Source: Datisca glomerata (taxonomy: Eukaryota; Streptophyta; Magnoliopsida; Cucurbitales; Datiscaceae). Taken from it: 64,000 bases of DNA. The notes beneath the pieces were generated by a model, which saw only the letters and a list, made by a program, of their open reading frames with translations, made no database searches and had not been told where the DNA came from. A program made the position numbers and the translations under genes. Below are positions 1-8,948 of the stretch, piece after piece. Position 1 is the first letter of the stretch. The number at the start of each line of letters is the position of its first letter. The stretch lies in assembly GCA_003255025.1 (NCBI GenBank), contig QANY01013855.1:1269524-1333523 (forward strand), given 5' to 3'.

Positions 1-68
1 CAAAAAAATCAGCAAGTAAAACAACCAACCAAATAGAATTCTAGTACCATAATTTCTTTAATTACTGA
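1..68. repeat. Left copy of a ~68-bp direct repeat (partner 452-520)
   Basis: Bases 1-68 match 452-520 with scattered substitutions. Both carry an AATCAGCAA...AAAACAACCAA core and end in AATTACTGATT. Outside these limits the sequences differ. The right copy lies exactly between an LRR-kinase fragment and a complex I fragment, so the repeat marks a rearrangement junction. It is AC/A-rich, so some similarity may be compositional. Confidence 0.6.
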
Positions 69-308
69 TTGAATGAAAAAAACGGTTGATTTCACTGGAC
101 AATTATTGCAGTGGAAACAAGAACTTTAATTTCAATTTTTGAGCACCTACAATTGACATCACTCAACATTTAGAGACTACAAAAGATATATTACTACAAA
201 ATGGTTTTGCTTATAATTTATTTCCATAAACAAATGGGATCTAATTGTACAATATAATGGAAGAATTTGCAAAACAAAAAAAACTAGGGGGGACAAAACA
301 TGTCTTAC

Positions 309-386
309 AGCTTTATATTATAGCCTCGAGCTGAAGAACATGAAATGCCAGACCAGTCACAAGGATCGACATCTAAGTTATTCCCA
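309..386 (-). pseudogene. LRR receptor-like kinase exon fragment (N-terminal cap region)
   Basis: Read on the minus strand, 385-309 encodes a peptide with the core LDVDPCDWSGISCS followed by ARGYNIKL. This is the cysteine-pair cap (DPCxWxGIxC) that precedes the first leucine-rich repeat of plant LRR receptor-like kinases of the At1g63430 type, as I recall that family. The piece ends at a good splice donor (GTAAGA, plus 308-303), so it looks like a true exon end copied from genomic DNA. The rest of the receptor (repeats, membrane segment, kinase) is absent. The part of the same exon that should come just before it is next door on the opposite strand (393-448), so the exon has been broken by an inversion. 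Cannot be functional. Confidence 0.7.
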
Positions 387-448
387 GTGTCAGCTCTTAC
401 AACCTTCAAGGAAGGAATTTATGAAGACCCGCATGCTTTCACCAAACA
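387..448 (+). pseudogene. LRR receptor-like kinase exon fragment, opposite orientation
   Basis: Plus-strand codons from 393 give ALTTFKEGIYEDPHAF. This is the segment that in plant LRR receptor-like kinases lies directly upstream of the DPCxWxGIxC cap (compare ALxxFKxxIYEDP in the At1g63430-type family, from memory). It is preceded by an AG that may be the original acceptor (CCCAG at 383-387). Its natural continuation is the minus-strand piece at 386-309, so two adjacent parts of one exon now face each other. After codon HAF the sequence changes abruptly into the direct repeat at 452-520. Confidence 0.65.
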
Positions 449-451
449 AAC

Positions 452-520
452 AGAAAAATCAGCAAACAAAACAACCAAACAAACAGAATTTCAATACCAT
501 AATTGCTTCAATTACTGATT
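452..520. repeat. Right copy of the ~68-bp direct repeat
   Basis: Matches 1-68. It abuts the end of the LRR-kinase fragment on its left and the stop codon of the complex I fragment on its right. Confidence 0.6.
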
Positions 521-1195
521 TAAACTCCTCCTTTTCTCAACCAACTCTTGAGATTTTCTACAATTTTAGTCTCCCAACTATCCCTATTCTCAAGAAGCTT
601 TTCTTTATCATAGAGAAGCTCCTGCAGAATAGTACAACTGTAAGAATTATATTCCTTTCATTAACAAATTTGTTGCATTGGTGCTATCAAGGAAAATAAG
701 ACAAATCTCGTGAGTCTCTGTTTCAAACTTGAAGTTGGGTCCTTCCACAATAGCATCAACAGGGCAAGCCTCTTGACAGAATCCACAATATATGCACTTA
801 GTCATGTCAATATCATACGCGAGTTAAGACTAAAATAAGTTACAGAGAGGGGAGGAAAGTGGAAAGAAGGGGAGAGATCCTTGATCTCGTGGTTCTAGGG
901 CTACCATCTTCTCGTTACTCAACTTCAATTGTGATTGCTTGCGCTGGACATATCTAATATACAAACACTCTTCTTTAGGAAAATATTCAATTAAAAACCA
1001 ACAACCAGAGGTAAGGATCGAACCATCATAATTTGCAATGGAAGGCTGAAATTCTTTTTAGACCACCGAGAATATAGAAGTTTGATCAAGATTAATCTAA
1101 AAAAGGAAAACTGAAAAAGAAGTAACAAAGAGAGGCTAAACTCTTACAGCTTCACAAAGTTTGCAAGCAATGCAATGTTCCTCAGTAGACACCCT
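520..1195 (-). pseudogene. NDUFS8-like: NDUFS8-like (complex I 23-kDa, 2x[4Fe-4S]) partial pseudogene
   Basis: Four exon-like blocks run right to left. 1195-1148 encodes EEHCIACKLCEA, the first CxxCxxC cluster, and ends at donor GTAAGAG. 950-886 encodes CPAQAITIEVE, an in-frame TAA (915-917), then REDGS. 822-707 encodes [23 protein letters not shown], the second cluster, through ETHE. 621-520 starts after a CTGCAG acceptor and encodes [11 protein letters not shown] through WETKIVENL, then an unrelated tail and stop. In mitochondria this subunit carries two 4Fe-4S clusters in the peripheral arm of complex I. All eight expected cysteines that I can place are kept. The N-terminal exons are missing, two donors have lost GT (after 886 and 707), a stop interrupts the second block, and the last codons are replaced by a motif repeated at 1588-1617. 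Introns are retained, so this is a DNA-level copy rather than a retrocopy. Confidence 0.85.
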
Positions 1196-2150
1196 TATAT
1201 AGCATATTCTAGTTAATAGGGGTTAGCTGAAAAAAATGAGGAGCCATTTTTCTATATCAAAAGATCCAAATTCTATGTTATATGTACATGTATATCTATT
1301 AGAGGAAGGGGGAAGCCTAAATATCAGAATCACCAACATATTCTTGCAATCTTTACCACCAAATAATACATGCATTACATGAACACTTATGTTTACAATA
1401 TTAGCAGAGAATAATGCATTGGATATTGAATTATAAATAAAATATTCACGTTATAATGCCATGTTGATGAAAGTTGTCTCACTAGTTACTTCTATATGAA
1501 ATGAGAATGGTTAAAGAAGACAATGACAAAAGGTAATAAGCAAGCTAGAATGAAAGAAAATTTCAAAAGGATAGAGCCACTCACCATTAAACTCCTTTTC
1601 TCAACCAACTCATCCTTCTCTTTTGGCTTTGAACCCATATAGAATATTAAACTAACAAAAACATTATTTGATACTTGCCACCAAAGATGTATAAAAACCA
1701 AGATAAAAAAATCTCAAGGTTTGAACACTCTTAAGTAAAGATCTAAAACACAGAGAGAAAAGTACAACCCAGTTGGGTAAACAAGTAAAGAATATTTTGA
1801 TCATTCCACATTGATGCTCAAACAGAAAAATTCTATCTTTTTAAAATAAAAAAAGATGCTTTAGAATTGGAAAGTTACATATTGCAAAAAAAGTATATAA
1901 AAAAACTACCTATGCCTAAAAGGAAAACACGAACGTTGAACATGTTCAGAATCACAAACGCAAACCCTTAGTTCATCTAGCCAGAAAATGGTATTAGTCA
2001 GAAAAGCACGAGCTCTATCCTCAGCCAAATCTCAATTAACTCGGGCAAACCTCAGAAAAAACATAAAAAAATCAGACAAAAACCACAAAAATCAGACATG
2101 AATTTGAGATTAAAACCCACCTCATAAGAAAAAAAATCCTTAACTCTAGT
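1196..2150. other. Unassigned AT-rich sequence with a short repeated motif
   Basis: I see no recognisable gene. Bases 1588-1617 (minus strand, GAGTTGGTTGAGAAAAGGAG core) repeat the tail of the NDUFS8-like pseudogene at 521-548. There the motif is followed on the minus strand by ATGGTGAGTGG, which could be an exon end plus donor of a third, unidentified gene fragment. The 69-codon open frame across it matches nothing I know. Confidence 0.35.
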
Positions 2151-2397
2151 TCTGAGATGTGAAATAGAAGTGGGAGAGAGCTGGGAAACAAATATGTGAC
2201 ACAGAGCTGAGAGAGAGATAGATAGATAGAGAGAAAGAGAGAGTTGTGAGAAAGATCTAGGTGTGAGACAGAGTTACCAGACAAGAGAAACAAAGAGATG
2301 CGAGGGAAATCTGTGAGAGAGATCTGTGAGAGTTGAGGCTACGACAGAGCTAAAGAGCGAGCTGCAATAAGCTATAGAGAGAGAGCTTCACGAGAGA

Positions 2398-2446
<49 letters not shown>

Positions 2447-2580
2447 ACAAGAGAGAGCTTCTCAAGAAAGATGAAAGAGTGAGATTCGCGAGGACATCCC
2501 TAGGTTTCACACTTTTGTAGAGGTTGAAGAGAGAGCTATGTGAAAGATTGAAGAGAGAGAGAGAGTTGTGAGAAGAGAGT
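2150..2580. repeat. GA-rich tract with (AG)21 microsatellite at 2401-2442
   Basis: A purine-rich plus-strand tract of degenerate GAGA motifs. It contains an uninterrupted AG dinucleotide run of 21 units at 2401-2442. CT-rich 5' leaders are common in plant genes, so on the minus strand this could be a captured leader, but that is inference. Confidence 0.9.
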
Positions 2581-2598
2581 CTAATTAATTTTAGACGG

Positions 2599-2711
2599 GT
2601 TTCAGGAAATTTGTCCCCGTGCCTTTAGCTTGTGAATCAAAGATGAGCTTTCATTGTGTTTTGACACAAAACTCAGTCATGTGTGCTATAAAGCACACAT
2701 TTGTTGTAGTG
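2599..2711 (-). mobile_element. CACTA transposon terminus
   Basis: Read on the minus strand, 2711 begins CACTACAACAAATGTGTGC, a typical plant CACTA terminal inverted repeat. The subterminal region holds a perfect 9-bp stem (ATGTGTGCT/AGCACACAT, 2679-2700) and a TGTGTTTTGACACA palindrome (about 2655-2668). The other terminus is not seen, so it may lie left of base 1 or be lost. If it is outside, the gene fragments at 309-1195 lie inside the element. Confidence 0.65.
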
Positions 2712-3855
2712 ACATGAGCTTCCTCCTGGTGTGAAGAAGAAGAATTCGAGCTTCCTCCCTACGTAAATGAAATGAAACTGTCAGCTATGATAAAAATAGT
2801 TAATTTAGTCAATTTAGCTATTTAAGTTAATATTTATGAAATATATATATATATGATTTTTCACAATAGTTAGAGACAATCTCGTATTTAAAATGTAAAA
2901 AACTTGTTAAATGCTAAGATTTTCATTGATTTTCTAATGTTTAAATTATTTCTTTGTTGCTTCGCAGGTGTGTTTATGAACTGTCACAATTATTTTTTCA
3001 TATTAATTTTTTTAACAAACGACAACATTAATATTATAATGAAAAGGATTACATCCAAGGAGGAGATACATCGAAACAAGCCTCCTTAACAACATTGATC
3101 AAGAAAGCAAACTTGGCTATGAATTATGAGCCTAAGTATTCGAAACCCCGGGAAACATGTTCTATAAAAAAATTGGAGCTAGCAATAAGAAGTCAAACAA
3201 CTAATGACAAATAATTCACCCAAAGCATGAGGAGAACTCTAATGAAGTATGCTTGCGGACTTTCCATAATCTCCAACAGCCGAAAATAATGAAACTTAAC
3301 AACTCCCCACAATGACCAGAGTGTCTGAAAAGGTTTAAAAGATGATGGCATATAGATACAAAATAAGAGTCTTAGAAATCAAAAAGCAGTAATTGACTGT
3401 GTAGAGCACCAAAGCAGAAAATTCGAGAAGACAAGTAAGAGAATATGTATCTTGCGCTAATTATAAGATTATCCTTTGGCAACCATGAATTCATTCAACA
3501 TCGGACAAGTAGGAGAAGTATGAATTCCTTCAGTTAGTTAGGAATGTCCAAAGATCAGACAACTTTCCAAAGATGTCTAAAGAATTCAGGGTTACTATTA
3601 TCTCCAATGCCAGATCTACATCAAAGTCTCAGCAACCCAATGACCAGATTTGACAGAGTAAAAACCTTGAAGAAAAGCACTTTGTAGCTCACTAATGATA
3701 TCAGGAAGAATATGTTTCATTCTATTAGTCATATCTTGGTTGTAAACAACATTACAAAGGCTTATCAGTCAAAGCAGTGCCATGTTAGTAGGATTAGCAA
3801 ACTTGGGGATAAGAACAAGGTGAGTGTGATTAGATTCTTTTTGGCTACATGAAGA
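2712..3855. other. Intergenic, nothing recognised
   Basis: AT-rich sequence with no convincing coding frame, repeat or transposon terminus. The short open frame at 2904-3089 has no family features. Confidence 0.5.
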
Positions 3856-4275
3856 GTCATCACAGGAAATTCATGTTTTCCCGGCGGTTTTTTCATCCTA
3901 AGCCGGCAGTTATAACCGCCGGAAAAAAACTCTGACGATTATAAAAGCACCAGCTATCTCACCACCGAAAATGAGCTATACTGGCGGTTGTTCAAATGCC
4001 GGAGTTTCTTTGCCGGCGGTTACAAATCGAGGGAAAAAAATGAAAAAACTGCCACGGATGATTTCAAAAGAGACTTTTACTGGTGATTTTTTCGCCGGTA
4101 ATAATGTTCTCCCACTTCGGCGGTTAAATATCCTTCGAAAATTGTTCATGACTGCCAGTAAAATGATTAATATAATTCTTTCCGGTGGTTTGAAAACCAC
4201 CGTTATAGAGAATTTTCCGGCACATTGCACTTGTTCTGTGTATGCCAGAAAATTACCTGCAAATACAGTTTTCAA
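3856..4275. mobile_element. CACTA subterminal repeat region (CCGGCGGTT motifs)
   Basis: A dense set of CCGGCGGTT/AACCGCCGG motifs in both orientations lies at about 3878-4205. This is the usual subterminal architecture of plant CACTA elements, where such motifs bind the transposase. CACAGGAAATTC at about 3861 could be a decayed CACTACAGGAAATTC end with three bases lost. Overlapping open frames on both strands (3971-4327 and 3976-4275) are by-products of these repeats. The transposase fragment at 4640-5363 probably belongs to the same element. Confidence 0.7.
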
Positions 4276-4639
4276 TAATTTTCATACCCAGAATATTCAA
4301 AACAGCACTAACAGGATTCTCAATTAATAGAAACATATATTTTTCATCAATCTTCCATTACAATGATGATAATTAAAATAAAAAACAGTAATGAAGTTAA
4401 TTAAGTAGTACAAATGTTATATCTAATATACAATTACAAATTAAACGGAAAAAAACTAAGCTTTCAAAGTGAATATCACGCCTCTTCAAATTTCTGACAA
4501 TAAAAAAATATGAACATGCGTGAATCATAAACAAATAAAATTTAAGAGAAAAGTAAGTATTTCATTTTACCTAGTTCTTCTGACATCCTTCAATTGGAGT
4601 TGATTTCTCGAGGAACACCCTTTAGCTTGTTAAGTTTCA

Positions 4640-5363
4640 CAAACACTAATGTTAATTGAGATGCCATCGTTGCTGGTTAGAATTCAACTCAAAGATTTTT
4701 GTTCGTAACTGAGCGTTTTCTTCAGCCAGTTGAGAGCTAGAAGCACCACCAATATGGGCACTTGGTGAGGGTGAAAACAAATTCGATGGAGGAGGACCTA
4801 ATATAAGCCCTCACGCACGTCCGAGATGTTCCTTTCCCATGACTTGTGAAAAAACATCGTTCGTTGAGAGAACGTCTACTGAAGGATCAAGAAGTTTAGC
4901 GAGACGCTCCTGCATAGATTTTTATAATGCAAAACATAAATCACAGTAATCAGAATTATACTTAATGTAATAACTTTAATTAATTGAAAAAATAATCATC
5001 AGGGACATTAATATAATAAAGAACTTTAATTAATATAAACAATAATGATAAAAAACTTTAATGTAATAGTCACTTACAGCCGCGACTTCAGATTCTGGAT
5101 CAATAAAAGTCTTGTCTTTATGCTTATGAGTGATTGCGAATAACTCTACACGACTAGGTTTTTTCCTAATCTCTTTTTCCTATACCAAAATAATGAATAC
5201 ACATTTAATTTTGTAAATTAATTGAACTTTGTTAAATATAAATAATCATTAATTATCATTTGATGAGATATTTGTGCTATGTTTGTCCAACCTAACATGT
5301 GTAACATTTTTTGTTTACTTCGGTTTCCCTTATTGGTGGTACTACGTTTCTATCATAAAAAGA
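4640..5363 (-). pseudogene. CACTA transposase fragment (Ptta/En/Spm, Transposase_24 type)
   Basis: Three minus-strand exon-like blocks fit the plant CACTA transposase_24 family. 5363 to about 5262 encodes a basic block with NKGNRSKQKMLHMLG. 5180-5078 (acceptor GGTATAG, donor GTAAGT) encodes KPSRVELFAITHKHKD. 4909 to about 4640 (acceptor ATGCAG) encodes ERLAKLLDP and FSQVMGKEHLGR, then a stop, then a coiled stretch EENAQLRTKIFEL. The order and spacing match the C-terminal half of En/Spm-type proteins as I know them. A TGA follows the GR codon pair and the N-terminal DNA-binding part is missing, so it is dead. It lies beside the CCGGCGG subterminal repeats at 3856-4275. Confidence 0.75.
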
Positions 5364-5475
5364 CAAATATCATAATTTAATTCATATTTAACATAAAATT
5401 TATTATCTAATGAATAATTATATAATCATTATCATTCCTTCTTGAGAGTACCAAAAGTGGACGGGAGTGATCCAT

Positions 5476-6682
5476 TGATAAGCGTGTTTCAATATTTTAG
5501 ACACTCTCAGCTTTAATTTTGTTAGTTTTTTTTAGTTTTCTTGCTTGGTTTATGTATGTTTTTATTTTAATTTTGTAGGTAAGATATTCTAGTGCACTTA
5601 AGATGGTTTTGGAAGATTGGAAAGGCAAAAAATGGAATAAAAAGTGATAAATGGACGGATCTTGGCAGAATGGCAAGCGTCACGATGTTGGCTTCCCAAC
5701 ACTGTGACGCTGGCACACAAGGTGAGAGGCAGTACGACTCCAGCTCGATTTAGATATTTTATGCAATTTTTTCACTCCAATCTTATCCTAGACGAATCCT
5801 AGTGTATAAATAGAATATATTAGGGTTGTTTTGGCATTTTTGGAACGTGAGAGGCAAGTAAAAAGCTCTTGGAGAGGAGAAGAACAAGATCTGGCCTGGA
5901 AACGATTTTCAACTCCAATTTCCTCTTCAAATCCAGTCTTTCTTCTCTTTTTCTTATGTTCATAAATAATGTTAGGATATTTTCTTATTTTAGTATGTTT
6001 TATTTTTCCAATATAGGGCTACGATATAGCCAAACCATGATTGTTCCTTAATATTGATTTTCAATCTAATCGACGTTTATTCATTATTGTTGAGTGTTAT
6101 GATATATTCTTAATGCGTGTAATTTTCTTTCTGACCAACTATTGCATGATTTGGGATTTAATTCTAAAACTGAGAAGTGATGACTAAATTTACCCATTCT
6201 TCATGATACTATTAGAATTTCATAAGTTAGAAATAATTACGAATCTAGTGTAGCAATTATAATTCTTTGTACTTGATGAGTTTCAATATATTTAATCTTG
6301 ACAGAGATGTGAGATTTGTATACTTGAATCATTATTATCGATACTTGAGAGAGATTGATAATTACATTAAAAAAATTCATTATCAGGATTATAATAAACA
6401 TTGATTGATTGAGATTTAGAATTTCGAACATGATTGGTTTGGTGAAATCGAAATCCCTAGAATTTTTAATCATTGAAATTCATACTATTTTTACTTAATA
6501 ATCTTATTTATCTTAGTTTAATATTACATAAAAAATCCTACTTTTTGACGTTCTCAATTAAAATTAGAGTCTAGTTGATTTCAATAATGAATAACAATCA
6601 ATCCTCATGGATGATACTCTATATTCATAGAATTTTATTACTTGACAGTGATAGTGTACACTTACACTCTTGAAAATTCACA
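5476..6682 (+). repeat. Athila-like 5' LTR
   Basis: Begins TGATAAGCGTG and ends TTCACA just before an Athila-type primer site. At about 1.2 kb it fits Athila-lineage Ty3/gypsy LTRs. It has a TATA box, and a second LTR is not present in the window. The left end is set by the TG dinucleotide and is approximate. Confidence 0.65.
5805..5813 (+). promoter_or_regulatory. TATA box in the Athila-like LTR
   Basis: TATAAATAG inside the LTR, with the remaining LTR downstream as R-U5. Probable U3 promoter of the element. Confidence 0.5.
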
Positions 6683-6691
6683 ACAAGTTTT

Positions 6692-6708
6692 TGGTGTCGT
6701 TATCGGGA
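6692..6708 (+). other. Athila-type tRNA primer binding site
   Basis: TTTTTGGTGTCGTTATCGGGA is a decayed form of the TGGCGCCGTTGCCGGGGA primer site typical of Athila/Tat Ty3/gypsy elements. It lies about 10 bp after the LTR end. Confidence 0.7.
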
Positions 6709-6823
6709 ATTGATTAAGTTTATTAATATTGAAATTACATATCCTTAATTTTACTTTGAGTTTTTATTTTATTCTATTTATGGTTGTTTCTTGTTTTGAA
6801 TTCTCAAGCGTTTTCTTAGGTGT

Positions 6824-7195
6824 ATGAGACGGTTTGGAAGAAAAAAATTGACTCTTCTTAATTCAAAAATTGAGCGAACTTGCCGTCAAAATAGAAAAGT
6901 GAGGAGACAAGCTTCTAGACAACCTCAGGAAACCATGGGTGATGTTAGAGAGAATCCTAAAATTGTGAACAATCAAAATAACCAAGCAATTCGGGACTAT
7001 GCTATGTCGGTAATCAATGAGGTTGCATCTGCCATTCAACGCCCCATTCTTAATGCCAACGATTTCAAGATAAAGCCAACTATTAATCAAATGATGCACC
7101 CTAATCAATTCAGTGGTTTACTTAATGATAACCAAAAGTTCACATAGCTACTTTTCTCAAAATTTGTGGGACATTTAAACACAACAATATCTAGA
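6824..7195 (+). pseudogene. gag: Athila-like gag, N-terminal part, frameshifted
   Basis: Encodes the start of an Athila-lineage Gag: an arginine/lysine-rich N terminus, then FKIKPTINQM and NQFSGL, motifs conserved in this family (compare FEIKPxxIQMV...QFGGLP). After codon 107 the frame must shift by one base to continue as HIATFLKI and GTFKHNN, and it then stops matching at about 7195. Only the first fifth or so of a Gag is left. The downstream sequence is replaced by CACTA-like and copia debris. It follows the LTR and primer site in the correct order, so this is the 5' end of one element. Confidence 0.8.
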
Positions 7196-7196
7196 A

Positions 7197-7411
7197 TTGG
7201 GTTTAGATGACAACATGGTATTAGCTTTTATGACAGTTCTCTTAAACCTGTCATCTAAAAAAAAGGCTCTAGAGTGTAATATGACAGGTTTTACTTAACC
7301 TGTCATAATATGTTCACCTATTATGATAGTGGAAAACTAAGCTGTCATAACCATGAATGCATAATAATATCAATGACAGTGATTGTTATCATTGTCATTG
7401 TACTGAAAATA
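7197..7411. mobile_element. CACTA-like subterminal repeat debris (TATGACAG/CTGTCATA)
   Basis: Five or six copies of TATGACAG or CTGTCATA alternate in orientation, some as small palindromes (ACAGGTTTTACTTAACCTGT at about 7282-7301). This is how subterminal regions of plant CACTA and derived miniature elements look. No intact CACTA end is present, so the assignment is by architecture only. It sits between the truncated Athila gag and a copia RNase H fragment. Confidence 0.45.
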
Positions 7412-7575
7412 CATCATATAAGCACTAGTGGATTTTCTATCATCTACACTCCCTGCCCAATCTGAGTCAGAGTAAGCCTACAAAGTGAATGGTTGAGCAG
7501 ACTTAATATATAAACCAGCTGTGATGGTGCCTTTGAGATACTTAAGAACTCTCTTACAAGCTTGCTAGTGGAAAA
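7412..7575 (-). pseudogene. pol: Ty1/copia RNase H fragment
   Basis: Minus-strand codons give KRVLKYLKGTITAGLYIK, then AYSDSDWAGSVDDRKSTSGY, the start of the copia RNase H domain (the D in SDSDWAG is catalytic). One in-frame stop lies between them. It ends at 7411, where CACTA-like debris starts. On its upstream side it is joined directly to gag sequence, so most of pol is deleted. Confidence 0.85.
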
Positions 7576-7579
7576 GATA

Positions 7580-7787
7580 TATATGTAAGGAAATCCTCAG
7601 TTGCAGTTATCTTTTCTGATATAGTGCCCATGAATGCTTCTAAAATGACATTCTTCTTGATCAGCATACATATGCGATTTCATTTCTCCCACCTTTTCAT
7701 ATCCCTCTTTTCATCAAAGGTATTTTTATCCATAAGAGGTGAAAAAGAGTCAGACCTCAATGTAAAATCAAGATACATAACTCCAAG
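7580..7787 (-). pseudogene. gag: Ty1/copia gag N-terminal fragment
   Basis: Minus-strand codons give LGVMYLDFTLRSD, then KRWEK, a stop, then NRICMLIKKNVILEAFMG and ISEKITATEDFL. This matches the N-terminal region of plant copia Gag (compare W-x2-SNRxSLMxMKxxIPEAFRG...). It lies in the right order after the LTR, primer site and leader at 8948-7788. It is fused to RNase H at about 7576, an internal deletion of about 3.5 kb or more. Confidence 0.7.
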
Positions 7788-8461
7788 AACTATTTAGAGA
7801 TTATCTTTCTAGGACTTAAAGTTTGAGTCATTTAATACTTTATTTTTACTTGATGTTGGCATTAGCTTGAGTAATAACATAATAGAGAACAATTAACCAA
7901 CCTACAAACTCACATAAATCATAAATAACAATAATAAATTCAAACAAAAGCAAACCCCATCTCACGACACCAGACCCTCCATTAATATTTTAACTTTGAT
8001 CAAAATTATTAACTTGTAAGTGATGCCTTGGTGTAATAATCAAACATTGATGATAAAGAACATGTGTGCTTACTGCTAAGGGTTTCGTTTTCTTCACACT
8101 ATCAAGCGACTGTTATGGCCACCTGAACCAAAAGTCGCGGCCATCCGGCCGCCGCTCCCTTGCCGGTGCGGCCAGACCGCCACGCTGGTCGCCTCAAAAC
8201 TGACGACAGTGAAACCGTCGGCCGATGATTCCAAAATAAAATAAAATCCTAATATTTATGCCAAAAAAATTGTTCTTAAATCTAATAAAATCAAAAAAAG
8301 ATTTATTAAATCCAAGAGCACCAATATAAATTCATTGTATTGAAAATTTTATTCTCAAAACAAACAATTATCAAATTCAAGAATTCTAAAATATAAAAAA
8401 ATAAACACATATAATGATGGATCTAAAACTCAAATCTGATTTTCAATGATTCAACATGAAT
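7788..8461 (-). other. Copia leader with a GC-rich island (about 8095-8225)
   Basis: Non-coding sequence between the primer site and gag of the minus-strand copia remnant. Within otherwise AT-rich DNA, 8095-8225 is strongly GC-rich (for example GCCATCCGGCCGCCGCTCC). I see no open frame or known motif in it. Confidence 0.45.
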
Positions 8462-8473
8462 AGCTTGATACCA
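8462..8473 (-). other. Copia primer binding site (initiator Met tRNA type)
   Basis: Minus strand TGGTATCAAGCT two bases after the LTR end, close to the TGGTATCAGAGC primer site of plant copia elements. Confidence 0.75.
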
Positions 8474-8475
8474 CT

Positions 8476-8948
8476 TGATAGATTCAAAATCTTTTTTGAT
8501 ATAAACCGTATATATAAAACCCCAAGATCTCATTTGAGCACACCAAGAATCAAAATAATAGAGCGGAAGTGTACATGAATCCATAACAGTAAATCACAAT
8601 TTAGAGTCAAGCGGTTGGTGTTTTAGATCTACATGATTCTCTATCAAAGAGTCCTCTTTGATTAAACCTCTATTTTCTCTTTAACGATAGGATATTAAGA
8701 AGAATATAATGGTTTTTTTTCTTCATGTAACCTGGGGACAATAATCATTTATAGATTATCAATTATCTTTTGGTATTTCTATTTTAGCTCATCATAAAAA
8801 TAAAAATTACCCACAACATATCAGATATATTAAAACTTAAAACACTAAAACTTTAGCTGATTATTTTTAATTGGGTTTAACTTTATTTGACAATCTATAA
8901 CACATAATTATTCATATGTAAGTCCAATATTGAATTAAGGATGCAACA
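8476..8948 (-). repeat. Copia 5' LTR (minus strand), family shared with 41781-42288
   Basis: On the minus strand it runs from TGTTGCATCCTTAATTC to GAATCTATCA, 473 bp. It is clearly homologous along its length to the plus-strand LTR at 41781-42288 (shared blocks around AAAATAGAAATACCAAAAGATAAT and ACCAACCGCTTG). Followed by a primer site, so it is a 5' LTR. The partner 3' LTR is missing. Confidence 0.85.

Noticed and set aside
1003..1030. tRNA-like B box on the minus strand (GGTTCGATCC)
   Set aside because: The flanking bases do not pair into a T stem, there is no A box at the right distance, and it lies within an intron of the complex I pseudogene.
3971..4327. Overlapping open frames on both strands of about 100 codons
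   Set aside because: They arise from inverted CACTA subterminal repeats. No family motif in either frame.
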